A DNA stretch of 64,000 bases from Mesorhizobium sp. STM 4661 (GCF_000359125.1 NZ_CAAF010000008.1:1-64000), one strand, 5' to 3'. Positions 8,128 through 17,630 are shown, numbered from the stretch's first letter. A program made the numbers and translations. The notes: generated by a model not told the origin, from the sequence alone.

Positions 8128-9132
8128 TCAGTCGTAGGTCAGGTCCGTCGCCTTGCCGCCGAAGACGCGGTAGGCATAGAAGGAATAGAAGATGATGATC
8201 GGCAGCACGACGACGGTGCCGGCAAGGATGATGGCGAGGCTTTCAGGGGCCGAGGCGGCCTGCCAGATGGTCAGACGATCGGGCACGACGAAGGGGTAGA
8301 ACGACCAGGCGAGCCCGGCGAAACCGAGCGCGAAGATCGCCGCCAGGGTCAGGAACGGCGTCAGCGCGCCGCGATCGTCCGGTTTCGGCAGATGGAAGGT
8401 CTGCCGCCACAGCCAGGCAAACAGCACCGCCGACAGGATCGGCAGCGGCGACAGATAAAGCATCTCAGGCCAGACGAACCATTTGTCGAAGATGCGCGGG
8501 CTGGCGAAGGGGGTGGCCAGCGACACGGCGGCCATGCCAAGTGCTGCCAGCACCAGCGCCGTGCGCAGCCATCGCACCGCCTTCTTCTGCAGTTCGCCTT
8601 CGGTCTTGTAGATCAGCCAGGCCGCGCCCATCGCCGCATAGGCGGCGGCGAGGCAAAGCGCCACCAGCGCGCCGAAGGCTATGCCGCCAAAGCCGACATC
8701 GAGGCCGAGCACGTAGACGCCGAGCATATAGCCTTGCGCCAGCGAGGCGATGACCGAGCCGATGAGGAAGATGCGGTTCCAGCGATGCTTCTTGCCGGCC
8801 GGCACCTTGGCGCGGAAATCGAAGGCGACGCCGCGCAGGATAAGGCCCAGCAGCAGCAGGAACACCGGAATGTAAAGCGCGGTGAGAATGGTGCCGTGCG
8901 CCAGCGGGAAGGCGACCAGCAAAAGGCCGACGGCCAGCACCAGCCAGGTCTCGTTGGCGTCCCAGAACGGGCCGATGGCGGCGATCATCGTGTCCTGCTC
9001 GGCATCCTCGGCCACAGAGAACAGGATGCCGATGCCGAGGTCGAAGCCGTCGAGAATGACGTAGATCAGGATGGCGAGGCCCATCAGGCCGGCGAAGATG
9101 AGGGGCAGCAAGGTCGGCCAATCGTAGGTCAT
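8128..9132 (-). CDS. cydB: Cytochrome bd-type ubiquinol oxidase subunit II
   Basis: 334 codons. It begins WPTLLPLIFAGLMGLAILIYVILDGFDLGIG, the standard CydB/CioB N-terminus with the DGFDLG motif, then WDANETWLV, followed by multiple membrane helices to the end. With subunit I it forms a quinol oxidase in the inner membrane that reduces O2 to water, used under low oxygen or respiratory stress. It starts five bases after the cydA stop, so the two form an operon. I found no cydX-like small ORF directly downstream. Confidence 0.95.
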   Translation of the reverse strand: MTYDWPTLLPLIFAGLMGLAILIYVILDGFDLGIGILFSVAEDAEQDTMIAAIGPFWDANETWLVLAVGLLLVAFPLAHGTILTALYIPVFLLLLGLILRGVAFDFRAKVPAGKKHRWNRIFLIGSVIASLAQGYMLGVYVLGLDVGFGGIAFGALVALCLAAAYAAMGAAWLIYKTEGELQKKAVRWLRTALVLAALGMAAVSLATPFASPRIFDKWFVWPEMLYLSPLPILSAVLFAWLWRQTFHLPKPDDRGALTPFLTLAAIFALGFAGLAWSFYPFVVPDRLTIWQAASAPESLAIILAGTVVVLPIIIFYSFYAYRVFGGKATDLTYD

Positions 9133-9137
9133 CGCCT

Positions 9138-10499
9138 CTACTCCCCTGCAGCCGGTTGCGAAAGTGCTGCGTTCATGACGCCGGGCAGCGGCGAGGCGTC
9201 GCCGTCCTTCGCCGCCTTCAGCGCCAGATGCACCAGCACGCCGAGATAGGCGATCAGAAGCAGCACATAGAGGACGAGATAGATGGCAAGCGTCAGCGCG
9301 ACATGGCTGCCGGCGACCGGGCCGACGGCGTCGGCGGTCTTCAGCACGCCGGTGACCAGCCAGGGCTGGCGGCCGATCTCGGTGGTGTACCAGCCGGCCA
9401 GCGTCGCCAGCCAGCCGGACAGCGCCATCGGCACCATCAGCAGCGCCAGCGGCTTCGGCAGGCTGTGGTGGCGCTTGAGGAAGAAGGCCGCCGACCAGGA
9501 GACGATCAGCATCAGAATGCCGGTGCCGACCATGATGCGGAAGCTCCAGAACACCGGGAAGACCGGTGGATGGTTGCCGGGATAGTCGTTGAGGCCCGGC
9601 ACAACGCCGCTGCTGCTGTGGCGCAGGATCAGGCTGGCGCCGTCGGGGATGGCGAGTTCGAACTTGTTCTCCTTCGCGGCTTCATCGGGAAGCGCGAACA
9701 GCACCAGCGGCACGTTGGGTCCGGTGTTCCAGTTGGCCTCCATGGCGGCGATCTTCTGCGGCTGATGCTCCAGCGTGTTCAAGCCATGCTGGTCGCCGGC
9801 GAAGATCTGGATAGGGATCAGGATCGCCGCGGTGAAGACGCCGGTGCGCAATGCCTTCCACATCGATTCCGAACGGTCGCCATAGAGATAGCGCAGCGCC
9901 GACAGGCCGGCGATCAGGAAGGAGACCGTCAGGCCGGAGGCGAGCAGCATGTGGACGAGCCGGTAGGGCATCGACGGGTTGAAGACGATCGCCCACCAGT
10001 CGACGGCGTGCGCGACGCCGTCGCGCATCTCGAAACCGGCCGGCGTCTGCATCCAGGAATTGAGCACGATGATCCAGAAGGCGGAGACGGTGGTGCCGCC
10101 GGCCACCAGCACGGTCGCCAGCGTGTGGATGCGGTTGGAGACGCGGCGGAAGCCGAACAGCATGATGCCGAGGAAGGCCGCCTCGAGGAAGAAGGCGGTG
10201 AGGATTTCGTAGGCGAGCAGCGGCCCGGCGATGTTGCCGACCTTTTCCATGTAGCCCGGCCAGTTGGTGCCGAACTGGAAGCTCATGGTGACGCCGGAAA
10301 CCACGCCCATGGCGAAGGACAGAGCGAACACCTTCACCCAGGTGAAATAGGCGCGCATCCAGGCGGAATCGCCCGTCGCGTTGTAACGCAGCTTGAAGAA
10401 CAGCAGCACCCAGCCAAGCGCGATCGTGATTGAAGGAAACAGGATGTGGAACGAAATATTCGCGCCGAACTGAATGCGCGACAGGATGAGCGGGTCCAT
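9138..10499 (-). CDS. cydA: Cytochrome bd-type ubiquinol oxidase subunit I (short Q-loop type)
   Basis: 453 codons from the ATG at 10499, which has GGAG upstream; the frame extends 25 codons further but without support. The start ([20 protein letters not shown]) contains the first haem-ligand region, and [17 protein letters not shown] is the family signature near the C-terminus. Subunit I binds haems b558, b595 and d and the quinol. The product is about 70 residues shorter than E. coli CydA, which fits the short Q-loop, CioA-like class sometimes linked to cyanide-insensitive respiration; that functional link is inference. First gene of the cydAB operon. Confidence 0.94.
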   Translation of the reverse strand: MDPLILSRIQFGANISFHILFPSITIALGWVLLFFKLRYNATGDSAWMRAYFTWVKVFALSFAMGVVSGVTMSFQFGTNWPGYMEKVGNIAGPLLAYEILTAFFLEAAFLGIMLFGFRRVSNRIHTLATVLVAGGTTVSAFWIIVLNSWMQTPAGFEMRDGVAHAVDWWAIVFNPSMPYRLVHMLLASGLTVSFLIAGLSALRYLYGDRSESMWKALRTGVFTAAILIPIQIFAGDQHGLNTLEHQPQKIAAMEANWNTGPNVPLVLFALPDEAAKENKFELAIPDGASLILRHSSSGVVPGLNDYPGNHPPVFPVFWSFRIMVGTGILMLIVSWSAAFFLKRHHSLPKPLALLMVPMALSGWLATLAGWYTTEIGRQPWLVTGVLKTADAVGPVAGSHVALTLAIYLVLYVLLLIAYLGVLVHLALKAAKDGDASPLPGVMNAALSQPAAGE

Positions 10500-10742
10500 G
10501 GCGGGCTCCGGCTGCTGCTTATGCTGGGGAAGATAGGCCGGATACGCCGAACGGTCAAAGCGGCGTGGCGTCACGCGGGGCGGAACGTCGCAGCACTTTG
10601 CGCAAAGCGTCAGCGCATCGATCGAGGTGATCCGGAGCGAATGTCCAGAATTGTCAGGAGCGGCATTGACTTCCGGTTGCGCGCACCGACATTCAGCGGA
10701 CTAAAATCAACCATCCTTGTTTCAAGCAGCCGTTTTTCAGCC

Positions 10743-11669
10743 ATGCCTTCCATCATTTCCATTTCCGGAGTCACCAAGACCTACGCCACCGGCTTCAAGG
10801 CGCTGAAGGAGATCAACCTCGACATCGAGCGTGGTGAGATCTTTGCGCTGCTTGGACCGAACGGCGCCGGCAAGACGACGCTGATCTCGATCGTCTGCGG
10901 CATCGTCAACCGCTCGTCGGGCACGGTCACGGTGGACGGAAACGACATCGGTCGGGATTATCGCGCCGCGCGCTCCCTGATCGGGCTGGTGCCGCAGGAA
11001 CTGACCATCGACGCGTTCGAGAGCGTGTGGGCGACGGTCAATTACAGCCGCGGCCTGTTCGGCAAGCCGGCGAACCCAGCTTTCGTCGAGAAGGTGCTGC
11101 GCGATCTCTCGCTGTGGGACAAGAAGGACGCCAAGGCGATCACGCTGTCGGGCGGCATGAAGCGGCGGCTGATGATCGCCAAGGCGCTGTCGCATGAACC
11201 CAGGATCCTGTTCCTCGACGAACCGACCGCCGGCGTCGACGTCGAATTGCGCCAGGACATGTGGGCGATGGTGCGCCGGCTGCGCGAGGACGGGGTGACC
11301 ATCATCCTGACCACGCATTACATCGAAGAAGCCGAGGCGATGGCCGACCGCGTCGGCGTCATCAATCGCGGCGAGATCGTGCTGGTCGACGGCAAGGCCG
11401 AACTGATGCGCAAGCTCGGCCGCAAGCGGCTTGTGCTGGAATTGCGCGCCCCGCTGGCCAGCATCCCCGAGACGTTTTCGCGCTATGCGCTGGAGCTTTC
11501 GCCGGACGGCGGACAACTGACCTATACCTATGACAACCAGAGCGAACGCCCGGGTGTGGCCTCGCTGATCCGCGACCTCGAAGCGGCCGGCATCCAGTTC
11601 CGCGACATCGACACGCAAAACAGCTCGCTCGAGGAGATCTTCGTCAATCTTTTGAGGCAGGAAGCATGA
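10743..11669 (+). CDS. ABC transporter ATP-binding protein (ABC-2 exporter type)
   Basis: 308 codons from the ATG at 10743. Walker A is GPNGAGKTT (about residue 39), the signature is LSGGMKRRL, and Walker B is [14 protein letters not shown]-terminal regulatory part follows, ending in the [12 protein letters not shown] motif usual in DrrA/CcmA-like and NodI-like subunits. It energises the membrane subunit encoded next, which overlaps by ATGA. The frame is open well upstream, but that part is low-quality and overlaps the divergent cydA promoter region. The substrate cannot be read from the sequence; relatives export polysaccharides, lipids or drugs. Confidence 0.92.
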   Translation: MPSIISISGVTKTYATGFKALKEINLDIERGEIFALLGPNGAGKTTLISIVCGIVNRSSGTVTVDGNDIGRDYRAARSLIGLVPQELTIDAFESVWATVNYSRGLFGKPANPAFVEKVLRDLSLWDKKDAKAITLSGGMKRRLMIAKALSHEPRILFLDEPTAGVDVELRQDMWAMVRRLREDGVTIILTTHYIEEAEAMADRVGVINRGEIVLVDGKAELMRKLGRKRLVLELRAPLASIPETFSRYALELSPDGGQLTYTYDNQSERPGVASLIRDLEAAGIQFRDIDTQNSSLEEIFVNLLRQEA

Positions 11670-12445
11670 ACCTGCGCGCGGCCATGAATCTTCGTGCAGT
11701 ATGGGTGATCTACCGGATGGAAATGGCGCGCGCCTTCCGCACGGTGCTGCAGAGCATCATCTCGCCGGTCATCTCGACATCGCTCTATTTCGTCGTCTTC
11801 GGCTCGGCCATCGGCTCGCGCATCACCGAGATCGACGGCATCAGCTATGGCGCCTTCATCGTGCCGGGGCTGATCATGCTGTCGCTGTTGACGCAGTCGA
11901 TCTCCAATGCCTCGTTCGCCATCTATTTCCCGAAATTCGTCGGCTCGATCTACGAATTGCTGTCGGCGCCGGTGTCCTATCTGGAGATCGTCATCGCCTA
12001 TGTCGGGGGCGCGGCGACCAAGTCGATCATACTCGGCCTGATCATCCTGGCGACCGCGTCGCTGTTCGTGCCGCTCCATATCGAGCATCCGGTCTGGATG
12101 CTTGCCTTCCTGGTGCTGACGGCGGTGACCTTCAGCCTGTTCGGCTTCATCATCGGCATCTGGGCCAAGAGCTTCGAGCAGCTGCAACTGGTGCCGCTGT
12201 TGATCATCACGCCGCTGACCTTCCTTGGCGGCAGCTTCTATTCGATCAACATGCTGCCCGACATCTGGCGCACGGTGACGCTGTTCAACCCGGTGGTCTA
12301 TCTTATTAGCGGGTTCCGCTGGAGTTTTTACGGCAAGTCCGACGTCTCGGTCGGCATCAGCCTCGGCATGACGGTGGTGTTCCTGCTCATCTGCATAGCG
12401 ATCGTCGCCTGGATCTTCAGGACCGGCTACCGGCTGCGCAACTGA
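11666..12445 (+). CDS. ABC-2 type transporter permease
   Basis: 259 codons starting within the ATGA overlap with the ATPase gene. It has about six hydrophobic segments and the ABC-2 arrangement: an N-terminal cytoplasmic coupling helix ([11 protein letters not shown]), a central [17 protein letters not shown] loop, and a late [16 protein letters not shown] segment before the last helices. It resembles the YadH/NodJ group. It forms the membrane pore of a two-gene exporter. The duplicated MNLRA at the N-terminus ([12 protein letters not shown]) offers two start choices 18 bases apart; the first is used for the overlap. Confidence 0.92.
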   Translation: MNLRAAMNLRAVWVIYRMEMARAFRTVLQSIISPVISTSLYFVVFGSAIGSRITEIDGISYGAFIVPGLIMLSLLTQSISNASFAIYFPKFVGSIYELLSAPVSYLEIVIAYVGGAATKSIILGLIILATASLFVPLHIEHPVWMLAFLVLTAVTFSLFGFIIGIWAKSFEQLQLVPLLIITPLTFLGGSFYSINMLPDIWRTVTLFNPVVYLISGFRWSFYGKSDVSVGISLGMTVVFLLICIAIVAWIFRTGYRLRN

Positions 12446-12489
12446 CGGATTGGCTGAGGGCAATCGCTGCCTTCGCAGAACCTGGGTTC

Positions 12490-12705
12490 CTCGCCCCACG
12501 AAGTGGGGGAGGTGGCCCGGCGAAGCCGGGACGGAGAGGGGTCCTCGCGACCGGGAAATCGCTGTTAAAAGGGTTTCTGACGGGCTTCGTATCATAGCCG
12601 GCCTCGCGCTCTGTCCCCACCGGTTCTGGCTTCGCGAATGTCGTCCCCCTCTCCGTCCCGGCTTCGCCGGGCCACCTCTCCCCCGCTCCACGGGGGCGAG
12701 GAACC
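12490..12705. repeat. Inverted pair of long palindromic arms
   Basis: An arm of roughly 50 bases at 12490-12541 (CTCGCCCCACGAAGTGGGGG then GCCCGGCGAAGCCGGGACGG) reappears as its reverse complement at 12643-12705, with about 100 bases between. It belongs to a different family from the CATCTCCCC elements. It separates the ABC permease gene from the converging DUF2156 gene and could form a large cruciform or act as a bidirectional terminator. Confidence 0.75.
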
Positions 12706-12715
12706 CAAGTCCTGC

Positions 12716-13753
12716 TCAAATGGCCTTGATCAACCGCAGCAGGCCCAGCATCTCAACATAAGCCCCCTTGCGGAAGGCGATGTAGGTCGGCTCCTCGATG
12801 CCGTGGAAGCGGCGTTTGAAGGCAGCCTGGCCTTGCAGGTTGAACTTGCTGCGGTTGACCCATGGCGAATCATAGGCGCGCTGAAAGGTGTTGCGCCAAA
12901 ACTGGCTTTCGGCAAAGCCGCTCGGTCCGATGTCGACAAGCGGCGACAGGCCAAGCGTGACGACGGAGATGCCCTGCTCGCGGAAGCGATCGACGGCGAA
13001 TTTGGTCAGGCCGATCTCGGCATGCGGCGTGGCGTCGACATGCTTGCGCTTGAACGAGGTGGTGTAGCCGATCACCTTGCCGCCGCTGAACAGCGGATCG
13101 AAGTCGAGCAAGGCGACGAGTTCGCCGTCAGGGCCATGGAGAACGAAGCGGCGCATGTCGACGCCGAGCTGATCGTTGAAGGGGCGGTTGAGGAAGCCCA
13201 TCTCCCATCGCTTGACGATGCGGTCCCCCCGCCAGTTCTGCGACAGCCGCTGGATTTCGTCGAGAAAGACGGTGCGCCTGTCCTCGCTGAGGGAAAACCC
13301 CTTCTTCAACAGCCAGCGCTCGGAATAGCGCACGGTTTCGTTGCGCTTTCCGGAAAAATCATGGGCCGGCAGGATCAGCCGCGTATCGATGCCGAGACGA
13401 TTGACCTGGTAGCCGAGCCCGGCCAGCACGCGCGCCGTCTCTTCGCCGATCTGCACGAACCAGGGACTGCCGGCGGCCTCGACGAACCGCCTGATATAGT
13501 CGGGCCGATCGGGTGGATGAACCACCGGGTCGCCGAGCGCGAAATGGTGCTTCATTTTGGTGCCGAAGGCGATGTAGCCGTCGGCATCGCCGAAATAAGA
13601 AAGCTTTTGCTGGACGGCGGTCGAGTAGGCGAGCGAAAAATCGCCATGCCGACGCACCAGCGCCAGGCGCTCGACATGCGTCAGCTCCCGCCGCTCGACC
13701 TTGGGTGCCGCGCCTTCCAGCAGCCGATCGAAATGAATGCGCAAGGAGGGCAT
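12716..13753 (-). CDS. DUF2156 / MprF C-terminal-like protein
   Basis: 345 codons. The product matches in layout the phosphatidylglycerol lysyltransferase C-terminal (DUF2156) family, which has a double GNAT fold: YSTAVQQKLSYFGD and GYIAFGTKMKHHFALGDPV near the N-terminus, FVQIGEETARVLAGLGYQVNRLG in the middle, then GELVALLDFDPLFSGGKVIGYTTSF and late FNLQGQAAFKRRF. There is no membrane domain, so unlike full MprF it lacks the flippase part. Family members transfer aminoacyl groups to lipids or other acceptors; the acceptor here is unknown. It is monocistronic and ends next to the inverted repeat pair. Confidence 0.8.
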   Translation of the reverse strand: MPSLRIHFDRLLEGAAPKVERRELTHVERLALVRRHGDFSLAYSTAVQQKLSYFGDADGYIAFGTKMKHHFALGDPVVHPPDRPDYIRRFVEAAGSPWFVQIGEETARVLAGLGYQVNRLGIDTRLILPAHDFSGKRNETVRYSERWLLKKGFSLSEDRRTVFLDEIQRLSQNWRGDRIVKRWEMGFLNRPFNDQLGVDMRRFVLHGPDGELVALLDFDPLFSGGKVIGYTTSFKRKHVDATPHAEIGLTKFAVDRFREQGISVVTLGLSPLVDIGPSGFAESQFWRNTFQRAYDSPWVNRSKFNLQGQAAFKRRFHGIEEPTYIAFRKGAYVEMLGLLRLIKAI

Positions 13754-13970
13754 GGTCGAGGTTCCGCGTGCCGCTTGGGTAATGGAGGCCAGCCCACGGC
13801 CTCGAATCAGTCGCCTTGGCGCGATTGATTACCGATCATATCGCGCAAGCGCCATATAGGATGCAATTGGCGCCGACTGAAGGGGAGACCTCCGCCAAAT
13901 GGCGGTGGCTCCACCCCGGAGTCGTCCGCCATATCGAGTTGCGCCTGGCGGCAGCACTCTTTGATTTTCC

Positions 13971-13997
13971 ATATATTGTTATATATCATGTTATGAT
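13971..13997. promoter_or_regulatory. A+T-rich overlapping palindromes upstream of the marR gene
   Basis: Two small perfect palindromes overlap in an unusually A+T-rich stretch: ATATAT-TGTT-ATATAT (13971-13986) and ATCAT-GTT-ATGAT (13985-13997). They end 20 bases before the MarR-family start codon. MarR proteins usually bind such symmetric A+T-rich sites in their own promoters, so this is a candidate autoregulatory operator. Confidence 0.4.
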
Positions 13998-14017
13998 TCA
14001 ACAAGGACGCGTTGTTC

Positions 14018-14503
14018 ATGGAAGACGTCATACGGTCTCTTGGCTTCCTGTGCCTGGGCAGCAGGTTGAAACGCATAGGCGAGCAATTGCAGGCGGACAC
14101 GCAGCGAGTTCTCGATCGCCTGGATGTCCCGGTTCAGTCGAGCCAGTACCCGCTCCTGGCCGCGCTCGACAGGCTGGGGCCCCTGCCCGTTGGGGAACTG
14201 GCAAAGGCTCTCGGGATTGCCCAGCCGGGCATCACGCGAAGCGTGGCGCTTCTGGCCGAACTGGGATTGGTCGAAGTCAGCCCGTCGAGCAATGACCAGC
14301 GGCGCAGGATTGTCTCGCTCACCCGGAACGGTCGACGGCTGGTCGATGTTGCCAAGCGCGATGTCTGGCCGCGCATCGAGAAAGCCGTCACGGATTTGTG
14401 CGCGGAGCTTCCGGGACCGCTTCTTGACCAGTTGGCCGCCATCGAGGAGGGCCTGGCCGAGGTCCCCCTCGACCGTCGCGCGGAAAGGGCGGCCGTGCCA
14501 TGA
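14018..14503 (+). CDS. MarR-family transcriptional regulator
   Basis: 161 codons from the ATG at 14018, with AAGGA ten bases upstream. It has the MarR layout: N-terminal dimerisation helix (LGSRLKRIGEQLQADTQRVL), winged helix (LGPLPVGELAKALGIAQPGITRSVALLAELGLVEV), the wing sequence SSNDQRRRIVSLTRNGRRL, and C-terminal helices. It is a cytoplasmic DNA-binding repressor or activator. Its stop overlaps the start of a (frameshifted) acetyltransferase gene, so the two were an operon; MarR-GNAT pairs are common. The palindromes just upstream may be its operator. Confidence 0.9.
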   Translation: MEDVIRSLGFLCLGSRLKRIGEQLQADTQRVLDRLDVPVQSSQYPLLAALDRLGPLPVGELAKALGIAQPGITRSVALLAELGLVEVSPSSNDQRRRIVSLTRNGRRLVDVAKRDVWPRIEKAVTDLCAELPGPLLDQLAAIEEGLAEVPLDRRAERAAVP

Positions 14504-15181
14504 ACCATGTCCTCGACCGTCCCATCTGGAGCGCGCTTGCGACGCGACATCAGGCCTTCGCGCAAGGTAACAGCTTCGCCAAGCGATATCGGCCGTCGAT
14601 CGTTCCTTTTGCCGCCACCGCCGCGGATGACCCGGAAAGCCTGCGGGCGCTGAGCAGGCTTATACCCCCGCTCGAAAGCACCATCGTGGTCCAGGCTGAC
14701 GCAATCACCCTGCCTGCGGAGCTTTCCGCCACTTCGACCGCGTCCTTGGTGCAGATGATTGCCGAACGGCCGGTGCGGACCGTGGCCGACGAGCGTGTGC
14801 AACGACTGACGCAACACGATGCGGCCGAGATGCTCGCCCTGGCAACAATCACCAAGCCCGGCCCCATTCACGCTGGAGGCGCTGAGCCTCGGCGATTTCT
14901 GGGGCGTGAAAATCAAGGGCCGACTTGCCGCGATGGCTGGCGAACGCATGAAGCAGCCTGGCCATACCGAGCTCAGCGGCGTGTGCTCGCATCCGGATTT
15001 TCGCGGTGGCGGCCTGGGAAGGCTGTTGTCCCTGTTCGTGGCGAATCGGATCATGGCGCGCGGCGAAGTTCCCTATCTCCACGCCTACGCCACCAACGTC
15101 GCGGCCATAACACTGTACGAGTCCATCGGCTTCCGGTTGAGAAGCAGGATGAATATGGCCGTGGTTCAGCGCACCGACTGA
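14500..15181 (+). pseudogene. Frameshifted GNAT-family N-acetyltransferase
   Basis: The reading frame that starts at 14500 (ATGA overlap with the marR stop) codes for the first part of a FR47-like acetyltransferase up to about LALATITKPGP. The matching second half then continues in the next frame from about 14866: FTLEALSLGDFW, followed by the acetyl-CoA signature SGVCSHPDFRGGGLGRLL and the late YATNVAAITLYESIGF. One extra base near 14861-14867, in GGCCCCATTC, splits the gene. Joined, the product would be about 226 residues and complete. It is either a recent null mutation or a sequencing error in a C-run. Confidence 0.8.
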
Positions 15182-15317
15182 ATGGTCAGGCGCAGGTGCA
15201 TCCTGTGCATGCGGAATCCAGAGTATTCGCGATTCCTTCTGCACTGCGTTTTGACAGACGATGCGCTTGCGTCGACGGATCGCACGCCTTGGCGATTAGC
15301 GGAAATACCCATCGCTT

Positions 15318-15499
15318 CGTCATCCTGGGGCGTAGCAAGGAGCGAAGCGACGCGGCGCAGACCTCAGTATCCATACCGTGACGTCAGAGTGCTGGTGCGG
15401 TGCAGAATTCTGCTCTGCTGCATTTTTCGGCCAAGGTCACGGCATGGATCCCAGGGTCTCCGCGACGGAGCTTCGCTCCTGCTTCGCCCTGGGATGACG
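15318..15499. repeat. MITE-like repeat with inverted ends
   Basis: About 180 bases bounded by CGTCATCCTGGGGCG and CGCCCTGGGATGACG, which are near-perfect inverted ends. The interior carries more palindromic pieces (GTAGCAAGGAGCGAAGC against GGAGCTTCGCTCCTGCTTCG). It holds no gene. This is the form of non-autonomous repeat frequently seen between genes in Mesorhizobium-type genomes. It lies between the acetyltransferase remnant and the PhoX remnant. Confidence 0.7.
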
Positions 15500-15570
15500 A
15501 CGTTGGAGAGGCTTCGGCCAATCCCCAACGTCTGCAATAGTTCCCTCGGTCGGCAAAGTCTCGCCGCGTG

Positions 15571-16260
15571 TCAGACCGCGATCTTGCCGCCACCCTGCTT
15601 GGTGATGGCGACGACCGCCGGCCGGACCGGCATGTCGGGCTTGAAGTCGGGCCAGCGGGTCGAGAGATCCTCATAATAGGAGGGGCGGCCGAAAGGCTCC
15701 CAGTCATCGCCGCCATCGCCCGGATGCTGGACTGCGACAAAGGCGGTCTGGTCGTCCGGCGCGAACAGCGGGCCGCACATCTCGGCGCCGACCGGCACAC
15801 GGAAGAACAGTTTCGAGGTCGCCCGCGCCGTCCCTTCCGTATCGACGGCCCACAGGCCGTCGGTGCGGCCGGTGGCCTTCGGACACTGGCCGTCGGTTGC
15901 GACCCAGAGGCGGCCGGCCGAATCGACCGCGCAATTGTCCGGCATGCCGAACCAGCCATTGGCTGATGTCGCCGTCGAGAAGGTGGCGCCGACTTCGGCC
16001 ACCGAGGGATCGCCGCATTTCAGCAGCACCTCCCTCTTGCCCTTGGTGGCGGTGAAATCGCCGCCGTCCTCTGATATCTCGATGATATGGCCGAAGGCGT
16101 TTTCGGCGCGCGGGTTGGCGCCGTCGACCTGCTCGGCCCAGAAAACCGCAGCGCGAGAAACGTGGCGATGATCTCGCCCATGGTGCGATTGGTGGCCGGG
16201 CCGTCGTTTTCCTCGAGCAGGCTGGTGCGGAATCGAGTGTCGGGGGAGCGATGTTCGGTC
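15571..16260 (-). pseudogene. Remnant of a PhoX-type (DUF839) phosphatase gene
   Basis: From about 16140 down to the stop at 15571, the minus strand codes for the C-terminal 190 or so residues of a PhoX-like protein: WAEQVDGANPRAENAFGHII, then DNCAVDSAGRLWVATDGQ, DGLWAVDTEG, CGPLFAPDDQTAFVAVQHPG and a normal end PAVVAITKQGGGKIAV. PhoX proteins are about 600-700 residues, secreted, Ca/Fe-dependent alkaline phosphatases. Just upstream, in a different frame, LLEENDGPATNRTMGEIIAT reads like the leader region of this family, so most of the middle of the gene seems to be deleted. An intact-looking 152-codon frame (start 16029) remains but lacks the catalytic domain. Confidence 0.7.
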
Positions 16261-16486
16261 GTGGGCTGCCTCTGGCTTCTTGGAGTGGCTGGAGCGGGTT
16301 GCCTGTTCAATCCCTTATATAGTCGGCCGATCACGCTTTCGTGACATGGCGAGCCGATTTCAACCGCCAGCAGTAGTCGGCGGCGGCGGTCATGCCTTGG
16401 TTGCGCCTTGCTCCGATGCACGTTGCTTGACGTTCCGCCACGCTTCGGAAACAAGGGCTGCCACAAACGTCATCGAGGGACAGGAA

Positions 16487-16825
16487 GTGGGTTTCTGGGC
16501 ACTGCTACAGCTCGGCTTTTCGACGGTGATCTTCCTGCTGGCGGCGGCTGCGGCCAAACAATGGGGGCTGGCGCCAAGCCTCGGCAAGATCGTGCTGACG
16601 CTCGTGCTCTATTCGCTTGGCAATCTGATCATGCTGAGGCTGATCCGCGAATTCGGCATGTCGGTATCGCTCAGCCTCTCGGCGGTCATCCAGCTGGTGT
16701 CGGTGAACGTGCTGGCGCTGGCCTTCTTCGGCGAGCAGCTGAACGCCTTGCAGGCGACCGGTATCGTGCTCGCTATCGCGGCCGTGGCGCTGATCACGCT
16801 CGGGCCCTATCTGCAAAGGCTATAG
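16487..16825 (+). CDS. Small DMT/SMR-like membrane protein
   Basis: 112 codons from a GTG at 16487 with GAGG about nine bases upstream. The frame continues upstream but without protein-like character. It has four hydrophobic segments: FWALLQLGFSTVIFLLAAAAA, IVLTLVLYSLGNLIML, LSAVIQLVSVNVLALAFFGE and GIVLAIAAVALITLG. The phrase FFGEQLNALQATGIVL is the common end motif of EamA and small multidrug resistance transporters. At this size it would function as a dimer, like EmrE. No substrate can be inferred. It is followed after 19 bases by the PAP2 phosphatase gene on the same strand. Confidence 0.75.
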   Translation: MGFWALLQLGFSTVIFLLAAAAAKQWGLAPSLGKIVLTLVLYSLGNLIMLRLIREFGMSVSLSLSAVIQLVSVNVLALAFFGEQLNALQATGIVLAIAAVALITLGPYLQRL

Positions 16826-16844
16826 ATTGCGGACGACAGGCGCG

Positions 16845-17537
16845 ATGAAGCACCCGCTGCTCAACTGGATCGAATTTCCGGTGCTGCTGGCCGGCGTGAT
16901 CATCGCCGGCGGGCTGTGGGGGTTCGAGGAGTTGATGGAAATGGCGCGCGCCACCACGCCGCACGCCTTCGACACCGAAATCCTGCTCGCCTTCCGCGAG
17001 GCGGGCCAACCCGACAGCCCGATCGGCCCGCCATGGCTGGAGGGGGCGATGCGCGACATCACCAGCCTCGGCAGTTCCAGCGTGCTGGTGCTGATCACGG
17101 CGGCGGTGATTGTCTATCTGCTCTTGCTTCGCCGGTGGGGAACAGCGCTTCTCATGTTCTTGGCAGTGGCTGGCGGGCAAGCACTGTCGACCCTTTTGAA
17201 GGTCGGCATCGACCGGCCGCGCCCGGATCTCGTCTCGCATCTCGTCAACGAGACCTCGCTTTCATTCCCGAGCGGCCATGCCATGCTGTCTGCGGTGACC
17301 TACCTGACGCTCGGCTCGCTGGCGGCGCGCTTCCTGCCGGACCGCACGACGAAGATCTTTGTGCTGGTGCTGGCGGTGCTGACGACCGTGCTGGTCGGCA
17401 CCAGCCGCGTCTATCTCGGCGTTCACTGGCCGTCGGACGTGCTGGCCGGCTGGTGCGCCGGCTTCGCCTGGGCGACGCTGTGCTGGCTGGCGGCGCGCTT
17501 GCTGCAGCGGCGCAAGGTGGTAACCGACGATGAGTGA
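16845..17537 (+). CDS. PAP2-family membrane phosphatase
   Basis: 230 codons from the ATG at 16845; a TTG at 16827 is also in frame. The three-part PAP2 active site is complete: KVGIDRPRP, SFPSGHAM and SRVYLGVHWPSD. Hydrophobic segments surround these motifs, so the enzyme sits in the inner membrane with its site facing the periplasm. Family members dephosphorylate phosphatidic acid, undecaprenyl diphosphate or similar lipids; which one applies here is not decided by sequence. It shares its strand with the small transporter gene just upstream and is likely co-transcribed with it. Confidence 0.92.
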   Translation: MKHPLLNWIEFPVLLAGVIIAGGLWGFEELMEMARATTPHAFDTEILLAFREAGQPDSPIGPPWLEGAMRDITSLGSSSVLVLITAAVIVYLLLLRRWGTALLMFLAVAGGQALSTLLKVGIDRPRPDLVSHLVNETSLSFPSGHAMLSAVTYLTLGSLAARFLPDRTTKIFVLVLAVLTTVLVGTSRVYLGVHWPSDVLAGWCAGFAWATLCWLAARLLQRRKVVTDDE

Positions 17538-17567
17538 CTTACATGTTTGAGATATGCATAGTGATGC

Positions 17568-17596
17568 TTGAAACATTATGATGATGGTATTATACA
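17568..17596 (+). promoter_or_regulatory. Sigma-70-type promoter of the XRE regulator gene
   Basis: TTGAAA (17568-17573) and TATACA (17591-17596) are separated by exactly 17 bases in an A+T-rich island between G+C-rich genes, with the start codon 35 bases downstream. ATGTTT (17543) and AAACAT (17571) form a loose inverted repeat over the -35 region and could be an operator. Confidence 0.65.
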
Positions 17597-17630
17597 CTCA
17601 TATTGCAGACTCAGACGGGAGTTCTGGCCG

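Noticed and set aside
7420..9249. A 609-codon open frame on the plus strand
   Set aside because: It lies opposite the secreted-protein gene and cydB. The product is His/Gln/Asp/Arg-rich, which is the usual antisense shadow of a G+C-rich membrane-protein gene, and it has no recognisable domain.
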